From Candidatus Phaeomarinibacter sp. (lineage in GTDB: Bacteria > Pseudomonadota > Alphaproteobacteria > CGMCC-115125), in the NCBI GenBank assembly GCA_028279995.1, contig JANQMQ010000222.1:1-6335 (forward strand): DNA of 6,335 bases, read 5' to 3'. A model generated the notes under the pieces. The model worked only from the letters and a program-made list of their open reading frames with translations. It ran no database searches and was not told the origin of the DNA. This document shows positions 1 to 4,109 of this stretch, piece after piece (the stretch's first letter is position 1; the number at the start of each line of letters is the position of its first letter). Made by a program: the position numbers and the translations under genes.

Positions 1-180
1 ACCGGCCTGATTGGTGTCGCCGAGGATCACATCTTCCACGGCGTCGCCGTCGATGCCTGAGCGCTTGAGCACTTCGCGGATGGGGGCAGCGGCGAGTTCA
101 TCGACGCGCAGGCGGGACATGGCACCGCCATGCTTGCCAAAGGGGGTGCGGACACCATCAAAGATGACGGGAGTGGACAT
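1..180 (-). CDS. Thiolase (acetyl-CoA acyltransferase), N-terminal 60 residues only
   Basis: The gene runs off the left edge, so only the first 60 codons are visible. They begin MSTPVIFDGVRTPFGKHGG and include VDELAAAPIREVLKRSG and DVILGDTNQAG. This is the typical thiolase N-terminal domain: the VRTPFGK(x)GG opening, then a helix ahead of the (I/V)xG(x)xxQAG strand-turn. The NQAG ending resembles 3-oxoadipyl-CoA/acetyl-CoA acyltransferases. Thiolases cleave 3-ketoacyl-CoA with CoA to acetyl-CoA plus a shortened acyl-CoA, or run the reverse condensation, in the cytoplasm. The active-site cysteine and the C-terminal His/Cys motifs lie outside the window, so activity and subtype cannot be judged. 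The start at 180 is supported by a GGAGG sequence 7 nt upstream. The gene begins 38 bp after the stop of the TetR regulator on the same strand, so the two are probably co-transcribed. Confidence 0.9.
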   Translation of the reverse strand, partial: MSTPVIFDGVRTPFGKHGGAMSRLRVDELAAAPIREVLKRSGIDGDAVEDVILGDTNQAG

Positions 181-184
181 GGCG

Positions 185-195
185 CTGCCTCCAGC
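185..195 (-). promoter_or_regulatory. Ribosome binding site of the thiolase gene
   Basis: On the minus strand, TGGAGGC stands 7 nt before the ATG at 180-178. It is a good Shine-Dalgarno match, fixes the thiolase start, and lies inside the 38-bp gap after the regulator gene. Confidence 0.6.
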
Positions 196-218
196 TGATT
201 GAACGTTTGCCCGATGGC

Positions 219-938
219 TTAAGCCGGTTGCGGCAACTGCGCAAGTTTACGCGCCTGCCGGCGCATGCGTTTTTCAAGTCGGGGTCGATAGGGCTCGGTG
301 GCATAGGCCGACACGGATGCGTAGTAGCCATGCAGGGTCTGCGCTTCAAATGCCTCATTGACCATGCGGCCCGCGGCCCAGACGGACATGGCGCCGATGA
401 AGGACATGAATATTTGCCGCCCGAGGACTTCTGGTGAAGTTCCCTTAACCAGCATCCCGGCGGCCGCGGCTTCACGCATCAATCCGATTTGCACCTGATC
501 GGGCGTCGGCCCCTCATGGGCACTGCCGACACCTGCGGGACCGCCGAGGCGCAGGACCACGTCCTTGTAGAGGCGTTCACGCGTCAGGAATATCCCGGTG
601 CAGATGCGGACAGCTTCGGCCCCGCGTTCAAGGGGGGTGCCCCTGGTCAGCGCCTCAACCTCACGGCGGAAGGTCTCCATGCTGCGCACCATCACGGTTG
701 TCAGCAATTGCTCGCGGGTGCCGGCGAGGTTGTAGATCGTCGGTGCGGAAAAGCCCGCCGCCTCGGCGATGGCTTCGGTTGTCACTGCGGCTTCACCATG
801 CAGGTCAATCAGATCCTCGGTTACATCGAGAATGTGATGCAGGCGGTCGCGCTTCTGCCGTGCCCGCAGACTGGTGTCCGGGGGCGGCGTCGTGCTGCGA
901 CTCAATTCACTTGCAATGGCCATGGTCAATTTATACAT
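219..938 (-). CDS. TetR/AcrR-family transcriptional regulator (dehalogenase/thiolase module)
   Basis: This is a 239-residue cytoplasmic DNA-binding regulator in the longest reading. The N-terminal helix-turn-helix lies at about residues 53-72 (VTTEAIAEAAGFSAPTIYN), the TetR recognition-helix pattern, preceded by helix 1 with RDRLHHILDVTEDLI. The remainder (about 80-239) is a helical ligand-binding and dimerisation region of unknown specificity, ending in a basic tail rich in Arg/Lys. It lies upstream of the thiolase on the same strand and diverges from the haloalkane dehalogenase, with a perfect 18-bp palindrome between them. It therefore probably represses one or both and itself; the ligand is unknown. 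The start is uncertain. Met1 at 938 has only an AGGA directly abutting the ATG, too close to serve as a ribosome binding site. Met6 (ATG at 921-923) also lacks a ribosome binding site, but lies where a predicted promoter would start transcription. The N-terminal 20-25 residues are probably disordered either way. Confidence 0.92.
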   Translation of the reverse strand: MYKLTMAIASELSRSTTPPPDTSLRARQKRDRLHHILDVTEDLIDLHGEAAVTTEAIAEAAGFSAPTIYNLAGTREQLLTTVMVRSMETFRREVEALTRGTPLERGAEAVRICTGIFLTRERLYKDVVLRLGGPAGVGSAHEGPTPDQVQIGLMREAAAAGMLVKGTSPEVLGRQIFMSFIGAMSVWAAGRMVNEAFEAQTLHGYYASVSAYATEPYRPRLEKRMRRQARKLAQLPQPA

Positions 939-939
939 T
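911..939 (+). promoter_or_regulatory. Possible promoter of the dehalogenase gene
   Basis: TTGCAA (911-916) and TACATT (934-939) are spaced 17 bp apart, each 4 of 6 to consensus. Transcription would start around 945, just before the 18-bp palindrome, which would sit over the start region. It lies inside the beginning of the opposing regulator gene. The matches are weak. Confidence 0.3.
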
Positions 940-958
940 CCTAAAAACTTTTAGTCGA
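930..958 (-). promoter_or_regulatory. Predicted promoter of the TetR regulator (leaderless start possible)
   Basis: On the minus strand, a -35-like TCGACT (953-958; 4 of 6 to TTGACA) and a -10-like TATAAA (930-935; 5 of 6 to TATAAT) are separated by 17 bp. Transcription would begin near 923, the A of the in-frame ATG at Met6, giving a leaderless mRNA. The -35 lies within the palindrome at 948-965, consistent with autorepression. This was found by eye and is not proven. Confidence 0.4.
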
Positions 959-965
959 CTAAAAG
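948..965. promoter_or_regulatory. 18-bp perfect palindrome, candidate TetR operator
   Basis: CTTTTAGTCGACTAAAAG is perfectly self-complementary over 18 bp and is the only such element in the 41-bp gap between the divergent regulator and dehalogenase starts. Size, symmetry and placement match operators of TetR-family dimers. It overlaps the predicted -35 of the regulator promoter and would lie near the start of the dehalogenase transcript, so bound protein could block both directions. The assignment to this regulator is inferred from position. Confidence 0.7.
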
Positions 966-979
966 AAAGGTCCGCCTCA

Positions 980-1900
980 ATGGAATTCGTCCGTACCCCT
1001 GAGAGTCATTTCGAGAATCTGCCGGACTGGCCCTATGCGCCGCACTACCTCGAATGGGAAGGCCTGCGCGTTCACCACATCGATGAAGGGCCGAAGGATG
1101 CGCCGGTGGCGTTGCTCACCCATGGGGAGCCGACTTGGGCGTATCTTTCTCGCAAGATGATCCAGCCGCTGCTTGATCTGGGGTTCCGTGTCATCGCGCC
1201 GGATCTGGCGGGCTTCGGCCGGTCGGACAAGCCGGTGGATGACAATTGGTATGTGATCGAGCGGCACTGCGAACGGCTACGGCATCTGATTGAGACGCTT
1301 GATCTGAAAGACATCACTGTCTTTGTGCAGGACTGGGGCGGGCCGACAGGGCTGCGGCAGGCGGTCGACATGGCGGAGCGGTTTTCGCGGATTGTCATCA
1401 TGAACACCTGGCTGCATCACGAAGGCTACGCGTATTCCGATGGGATCAAGTTCTGGCGGGACTCGGCCTGCAACCCGCTGTGGCTTGCGGCCATGGAAGG
1501 ATACTTTCCGTCCGGCGCGATTGTTGCGCTTTCAGCGCAGCGTCCTGATGCGGACCGCGAGGCGATCAGACAAGCCTATGAGGCGCCGTTCTTGGATGGG
1601 GGCGAAAGCCGTGCGGGGACGCGCCGGTTCCCCTGGTGCATTCCCAACTGGGAGTATGAGGCCGGCAATGGCAAGGATCAGGAACGGTGCTTTGAAGCGC
1701 TGAAGACGCCGGGTAAGCCGGTGCATGTGATCTTCGGCGATGCGGATGGTGTGTTCACGGCGGAGTGGGGCAAGCAGTGGGCGTCGATGATCGAGGGTGC
1801 CACGTTCGACACAATTCCGCAGGCCGGACACTTTGTGCAGGAAGAGGCAGGAGACGAGGTGATTGAGATTTTTGCGCGGCGTGCAGGCCTCAAAAGTTGA
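980..1900 (+). CDS. Haloalkane dehalogenase, DhlA-like (HLD-I), alpha/beta-hydrolase
   Basis: This 306-residue cytoplasmic enzyme is predicted to hydrolyse a carbon-halogen bond to an alcohol plus halide. Its motifs are those of the haloalkane dehalogenases. The oxyanion-hole motif HGEPTW is at 48-53. The nucleophile motif VQDWGG is at 116-121, with D118 as nucleophile and W119 as one halide-binding Trp. The acid D256 lies in FGDADGVF, and the catalytic base H284 in AGHFVQE. HGEPTW and AGHFVQE match DhlA of Xanthobacter closely as I recall it. The acid after strand 7 is the HLD-I arrangement. The cap domain lies at about 145-235; W159 is a candidate second halide-binding Trp. Start choice: ATG at 980 has GAAAGG 9 nt upstream and gives the family's usual length of about 300; the frame remains open upstream, but that part opposes the regulator gene and resembles nothing. 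Epoxide hydrolase is the main alternative, but QDWGG with HGEPTW favours a dehalogenase. The natural substrate is unknown. It diverges from the TetR gene and is probably controlled by it. Confidence 0.9.
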   Translation: MEFVRTPESHFENLPDWPYAPHYLEWEGLRVHHIDEGPKDAPVALLTHGEPTWAYLSRKMIQPLLDLGFRVIAPDLAGFGRSDKPVDDNWYVIERHCERLRHLIETLDLKDITVFVQDWGGPTGLRQAVDMAERFSRIVIMNTWLHHEGYAYSDGIKFWRDSACNPLWLAAMEGYFPSGAIVALSAQRPDADREAIRQAYEAPFLDGGESRAGTRRFPWCIPNWEYEAGNGKDQERCFEALKTPGKPVHVIFGDADGVFTAEWGKQWASMIEGATFDTIPQAGHFVQEEAGDEVIEIFARRAGLKS

Positions 1901-1901
1901 G

Positions 1902-1920
1902 GCTAAGACTGACTCTCATT
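1902..1920. promoter_or_regulatory. Degenerate Fur-box-like site upstream of bfr (weak)
   Basis: TCTCATT at 1914-1920 is identical to one arm of the inverted repeat before bfd. The partner position (1902-1908, GCTAAGA) keeps 4 of 7 bases of the other arm at the same spacing. It lies just after the dehalogenase stop and 109 bp before the bfr start. It could be chance; it is listed because both iron genes would then share a site. Confidence 0.2.
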
Positions 1921-1974
1921 CGCCAAAATTCTTGTTCGTCAAAGAGGGCTCCTGCACTAGGTTCTGACTCATAG

Positions 1975-2010
1975 GGGCGAAACAGGTGTGTTTCGCCCGA
2001 CTTTTATTTT
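1975..2010 (+). terminator. Intrinsic terminator between dehalogenase and bfr; may lie in the bfr leader
   Basis: GGGCGAAACA (1975-1984) and TGTTTCGCCC (1989-1998) form a perfect 10-bp stem with a GGTG loop. After a short GAC come TTTT, A and TTTT (2002-2010), a classic rho-independent terminator. It lies 74 bp after the dehalogenase stop and would end that transcript. It also ends only 18 bp before the bfr start, leaving no room for a bfr promoter after it. A bfr promoter upstream would put this hairpin in the bfr 5' leader, where it could attenuate. Confidence 0.8.
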
Positions 2011-2011
2011 G

Positions 2012-2032
2012 AGAAGGAACATGCCGCGATGA
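2012..2032 (+). promoter_or_regulatory. bfr ribosome binding site with three-codon mini-ORF in front of the start
   Basis: AGAAGGA (2012-2018) precedes two ATGs. The first (2021) reads ATG-CCG-CGA-TGA and stops at 2032, overlapping the second ATG (2029), which opens bfr. The spacing is 2 nt to the first ATG and 10 nt to the second, so bfr's own ATG is the better start. The bfr protein also begins in the usual family way from it. The mini-ORF is probably incidental. Confidence 0.45.
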
Positions 2033-2514
2033 AGGGCGAAAAGGTCATCATTGACCACCTCAACAAGATTCTCAAAAACGAACTGACGGCGATCAATCAG
2101 TACTTCCTGCACTCGAGGATGCTCGGCGACTGGGGCCTGACCAAGCTGGAGGAGCATGAGTACGACGCCTCCATTGATGAGATGAAGCACGCCGACCAGA
2201 TCATCAAGCGCATCCTGTTCCTTGAAGGCCTGCCCAATCTGCAGGATCTGGGTCAGCTGCGCATCGGTGAAAATGTCGAAGAGATTCTTGCGAGCGATCT
2301 GGCGGTTGAGATTGAGGCCGTGGCGGACCTCAAGGCGGCGATCATTGATTGTGAAGACAAGCGCGATTTTGTGAGCCGTGAGTTGTTCACCTCAATTCTT
2401 GATAGTGAAGAAGAGCACGTCGACTGGATCGAAACCCAACAGAGCCTTATCGAGAAGATGGGGCTTCAGAACTACGTTCAGTTGCATACCGAATCCACCG
2501 GCCCAGAAGGCTAG
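2029..2514 (+). CDS. bfr: Bacterioferritin (haem-containing iron-storage ferritin)
   Basis: This 161-residue subunit belongs to the cytoplasmic 24-mer shell that oxidises Fe(II) and stores it as a ferric mineral. All ferroxidase-centre ligands known for bacterioferritins are present at the standard positions: E18, E51, H54, E94, E127 and H130. M52, the axial ligand of the inter-subunit haem, is also present, so this is a haem-binding, catalytically competent type and not a degenerate paralogue. Family landmarks [16 protein letters not shown] (17-32), [20 protein letters not shown] (51-70) and [11 protein letters not shown] (127-137) are intact, and the length is normal. It lies convergent with bfd, whose product docks on Bfr to reduce and release stored iron. 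A strong hairpin with a U-tract lies just before the ribosome binding site, and a terminator follows the gene, so it is probably a monocistronic unit. Confidence 0.97.
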   Translation: MKGEKVIIDHLNKILKNELTAINQYFLHSRMLGDWGLTKLEEHEYDASIDEMKHADQIIKRILFLEGLPNLQDLGQLRIGENVEEILASDLAVEIEAVADLKAAIIDCEDKRDFVSRELFTSILDSEEEHVDWIETQQSLIEKMGLQNYVQLHTESTGPEG

Positions 2515-2551
2515 GCGTCTTTTCGGATACATCAGTGGATTGCTTCTCAGG

Positions 2552-2582
2552 CGCGTCGCCAGGAAACTGGCGGCGCGTTTTT
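2552..2582 (+). terminator. Intrinsic terminator of bfr
   Basis: CGCGTCGCCAG (2552-2562) pairs with CTGGCGGCGCG (2567-2577) over 11 bp, including one T-G wobble. A GAAA tetraloop closes the stem and TTTTT follows (2578-2582). It lies 37 bp after the bfr stop and is oriented for the plus strand; no T-run follows on the minus strand, so it does not obviously serve bfd. Confidence 0.85.
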
Positions 2583-2628
2583 GCGCGCGTGTCCCGTTCA
2601 AGCTGGGCGCGCCACAGAAACATGAGCG

Positions 2629-2835
2629 TCAGTCCGCTGCGTTGCTGAAAGCGGAGTGGGAGGCCGCGCGGTTTGCGTGGACCTGCTCGACGATCTCAGT
2701 GGCTGTATCCAGGCAACTGCCGCAATTGGGACCGTTGCCCAATGCCTCATAGGCTTCACACGCGGTGCGGGCGCCCTTGCGGGCGGCATCGGCGATCTGG
2801 CTATCGCGGTAGGCATTGCAACTGCAGACAAACAT
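2629..2835 (-). CDS. bfd: Bacterioferritin-associated ferredoxin, [2Fe-2S]
   Basis: This 68-residue cytoplasmic electron carrier binds bacterioferritin and reduces its ferric core, through the haem, so that Fe(II) is released. The four cluster ligands are at C4, C6, C38 and C41, the CxC...CxxC pattern and the same positions as in E. coli Bfd. The MFVCSCNAY opening and NGPNCGSCLDTATEI motif are typical of the BFD-like [2Fe-2S] fold. An extra C26 lies between the ligand pairs. The start at 2835 places the first Cys at residue 4 and has GAGGG 9 nt upstream. The frame stays open upstream to 2955, but that extension would run through the promoter and the inverted repeat and is rejected. The gene converges with bfr, and the Fur-like box in its promoter suggests induction in iron starvation. 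Confidence 0.95.
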   Translation of the reverse strand: MFVCSCNAYRDSQIADAARKGARTACEAYEALGNGPNCGSCLDTATEIVEQVHANRAASHSAFSNAAD

Positions 2836-2869
2836 CGTCGGAAACCCTCGAGTCTCTGGTGATGTAGAG

Positions 2870-2898
2870 ACAATAATGAGAGCTATTCTCATTTTCAA
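2870..2898 (-). promoter_or_regulatory. bfd: Predicted bfd promoter
   Basis: On the minus strand, TTGAAA (2893-2898; 5 of 6 to TTGACA) and TATTGT (2870-2875; 4 of 6 to TATAAT) are separated by exactly 17 bp. Transcription would start around 2863, giving a leader of about 28 nt that includes the GAGGG ribosome binding site. The whole spacer is occupied by the Fur-like inverted repeat. Confidence 0.6.
2875..2893. promoter_or_regulatory. Fur-box-like inverted repeat over the bfd promoter
   Basis: AATGAGAGCTATTCTCATT is a 7-5-7 inverted repeat with perfect arms AATGAGA and TCTCATT. It differs from the Fur-box-like form AATGAGAATCATTCTCATT only at the three central positions 8-10. It lies between the predicted -35 and -10 of bfd, so a bound iron-loaded repressor would block RNA polymerase. 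Fur is the first candidate; in alphaproteobacteria, Irr or a Mur-type Fur homologue are alternatives. Confidence 0.65.
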
Positions 2899-2953
2899 GG
2901 GTTTCCGGCGGTGACGGTTAATCTGTCGCAGCCTTTCCGGCAGATGCAGGCAC

Positions 2954-2991
2954 AAAAAAGCCGCCGCCAGCGTTTTGAGGCTGGAGGCGGC
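2954..2991 (-). terminator. Intrinsic terminator of the 75-residue ORF unit
   Basis: On the minus strand, GCCGCCTCCAGC (2991-2980) pairs with GCTGGCGGCGGC (2971-2960) over 12 positions with one mismatch. The loop is 8 nt and TTTTTT (2959-2954) follows. It lies 43 bp past the stop of the small ORF and just before the bfd promoter, so it separates the upstream minus-strand unit from bfd. A smaller hairpin, around 3007-3025, sits between the stop and this terminator. Confidence 0.85.
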
Positions 2992-3034
2992 AATCTGTTT
3001 GGGCTGGCGCCTTTGGAAAGCGCCGACCGTGTCC

Positions 3035-3262
3035 CTACTCCTCGACGGAGGTCTTCACGAAGGTGGCGGCGTAGTACATCTCGCCGTCAAAGAGGATTTC
3101 CGGATCGCCGAGACCGTCCGTCACCTGAAACTGCCGCGGGGTGATGCCACCGTCGAGGCGGTACCCCTTTTCGGCCATGTGGCGACGGTGAAATTCCATC
3201 GCGGCCGGGGTGAATTCCTTGGCCAGAACGGTGATGCGGTCAGGCAGGTTTTCGTCGGACAT
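3035..3262 (-). CDS. Conserved-looking small hypothetical protein, 75 residues
   Basis: I do not recognise this protein. It begins MSDENLPDRITVLAKEF, continues with a helix-like FTPAAMEFHRRHMAEKGYRLD, then RQFQVTDGLGDPEILFDGE and a strand-like MYYAATFVKTSVEE. It has no signal peptide, membrane segment or cysteine, and looks like a compact, acidic, soluble alpha/beta protein. The case that it is real: AAGAAGG lies 11 nt before the ATG, composition and codon use match its neighbours, no better ORF covers the region, and a strong terminator follows its stop on the same strand. It lies 113 bp downstream of the second TetR gene on the same strand and could be co-transcribed with it. No clear promoter was found in that gap. 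Function is unknown. Confidence 0.75.
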   Translation of the reverse strand: MSDENLPDRITVLAKEFTPAAMEFHRRHMAEKGYRLDGGITPRQFQVTDGLGDPEILFDGEMYYAATFVKTSVEE

Positions 3263-3375
3263 CTGGTCAAAAGCCTTCTTGAAATTCCGGGTCAGAATCC
3301 GGTTTTGAATGCGGGCGGAGTATGGCGAAAACGGTGTGGAATGTCGATGGTGACGCGGTGTTTTGCGGGTGCCGG

Positions 3376-4020
3376 TCAGCCCGCGCGCATCCCGCGTATC
3401 AGGGTGGAGACCATGTCCGCAGCAAGGGTTTCAGCATCGCCCCAGTCAAATTCAGGAATGGTGATGAGATTCAGGGCGGTGCCTGTGATCGCGGTGATGA
3501 TCATGTGGGTGATGCGTTCCGCGTCTGCCGGATGCACGGTCCCCAAGGCCACGGCTTCTGCTGCGGCTTCGTGGATCTGGTCAATGCCGGAGAGGCTGGT
3601 GGAGGTCCGCGCAAAGTAAACATCGTCTACGGATTGCAGGCGGTCTTCGATGAGGAAGATGGCGCGGAAGTCATCCGGGCGGTCGAGCCAGAAGCGGATC
3701 ATGGTGCGGCCCAGCGCCTCCAGCCGGTCCAGCGGGTCCGCATGCCCTGCGGCTGTGCGGGCCATGATGTCGGCCAGGTCCAGAAAGATCTCCTCCCAGA
3801 CTAGATGCAGGATCGCGCGCTTGTTGGGGAAGTAGGCATAGATGGCGGCAGGCGCGCAGCCTGCCTGTGTCGCCAGCTTGCGCATGGACACGCCCTCATA
3901 ACCTTCCGACGCAAAGAGGTCGCGGGCGGCCTGCCTGATGCCGGCGCGCATCTGCTCGGTGTCTTCGGCTGACCGCTTGGGGCGGCCGCGGGACGCGCGG
4001 GGTGCGGAGTTCTGTGACAT
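3376..4020 (-). CDS. TetR/AcrR-family transcriptional regulator (amine oxidase module)
   Basis: This 214-residue DNA-binding regulator carries a helix-turn-helix at about 44-64 (GVSMRKLATQAGCAPAAIYAYF), a strong TetR signature. It is preceded by a basic N-terminal arm RGRPKR (11-16), reminiscent of an AT-hook, that may contact the minor groove. The C-terminal part (about 80-214) is helical; RTMIRFWLDRPDDFRAIFL (105-123) is reminiscent of the WHG-type C-terminal domain found in many TetR proteins. The ligand is unknown. It diverges from the first flavin amine oxidase across 89 bp containing a TAAACG/CGTTTA palindrome, so it is the likely repressor of the oxidases and of itself. The start at 4020 gives the normal N-terminus; an in-frame ATG at 4131 would run through the promoter region and into the opposing gene. 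No good ribosome binding site precedes 4020, and the predicted promoter leaves only a leader of about 6 nt. Confidence 0.93.
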   Translation of the reverse strand: MSQNSAPRASRGRPKRSAEDTEQMRAGIRQAARDLFASEGYEGVSMRKLATQAGCAPAAIYAYFPNKRAILHLVWEEIFLDLADIMARTAAGHADPLDRLEALGRTMIRFWLDRPDDFRAIFLIEDRLQSVDDVYFARTSTSLSGIDQIHEAAAEAVALGTVHPADAERITHMIITAITGTALNLITIPEFDWGDAETLAADMVSTLIRGMRAG

Positions 4021-4024
4021 GGTC

Positions 4025-4053
4025 TTGATTAAAATAAACGCGTTTACTAAATT
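4025..4053 (+). promoter_or_regulatory. Predicted promoter of the amine oxidase gene(s)
   Basis: TTGATT (4025-4030; 4 of 6) and TAAATT (4048-4053; 4 of 6) are spaced 17 bp, placing the transcript start around 4060 with a leader of about 50 nt. The palindrome at 4035-4046 lies wholly within the spacer. The match is moderate. Confidence 0.4.
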
Positions 4054-4061
4054 ACTGGCAA
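4033..4061 (-). promoter_or_regulatory. Predicted promoter of the second TetR gene
   Basis: On the minus strand, TTGCCA (4056-4061; 5 of 6 to consensus) and TTTATT (4033-4038; 4 of 6) are spaced 17 bp. Transcription would start near 4026, about 6 nt before the start codon, agreeing with the lack of a ribosome binding site. The -10 overlaps the left end of the palindrome. Confidence 0.4.
4035..4046. promoter_or_regulatory. Palindrome in the divergent gap, candidate TetR operator
   Basis: TAAACGCGTTTA is a perfect 12-bp palindrome with partial symmetry outside it (A at 4033 with T at 4048). It lies between the divergent TetR and amine oxidase genes and overlaps predicted promoters on both strands. 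Placement suggests it is the operator of the adjacent regulator. Confidence 0.6.
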
Positions 4062-4062
4062 C

Positions 4063-4090
4063 AGCCGGATAGGCAAGCCCGAATCCGGCT
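4063..4090 (+). promoter_or_regulatory. Hairpin in the amine oxidase mRNA leader
   Basis: AGCCGGAT (4063-4070) and ATCCGGCT (4083-4090) form a perfect 8-bp stem over a 12-nt loop that itself contains GGC/GCC. It is followed by CTTTT and then the GGGAGGA ribosome binding site (4098-4104). It lies within the predicted leader and could be a weak attenuator or an mRNA-stabilising stem; the U-tract is short. Confidence 0.4.
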
Positions 4091-4109
4091 CTTTTCGGGA
4101 GGATAGAGC

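Noticed and set aside
698..979. Upstream in-frame extension of the dehalogenase reading frame to an ATG at 698
   Set aside because: The first 94 residues oppose the TetR gene, are Arg/Cys-rich and unlike the family, and would be transcribed across the regulator promoter; ATG 980 has a ribosome binding site and gives the normal length.
1901..1974. bfr promoter, for example TTGTTC (1932-1937) with CACTAG (1955-1960)
   Set aside because: The -10 matches only 2 of 6 positions; the promoter must lie upstream of the hairpin if bfr has its own, but no convincing hexamer pair is visible.
2583..2628. GC-alternating stretch (GCGCGCG, GGCGCGCC) as a bfd terminator
   Set aside because: No stable stem followed by a T-run on the minus strand could be built; bfd termination remains unassigned.
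2836..2955. Upstream extension of bfd by 40 residues
   Set aside because: It would cover the predicted promoter, the Fur-like box and nearly reach the A-run of the neighbouring terminator; the Cys at position 4 fits the family only from 2835.
2975..3804. Long plus-strand open frames over the small ORF and second TetR gene (2975-3619, 3322-3804)
   Set aside because: They are antisense shadows of GC-rich minus-strand genes, with atypical composition and no recognisable family.
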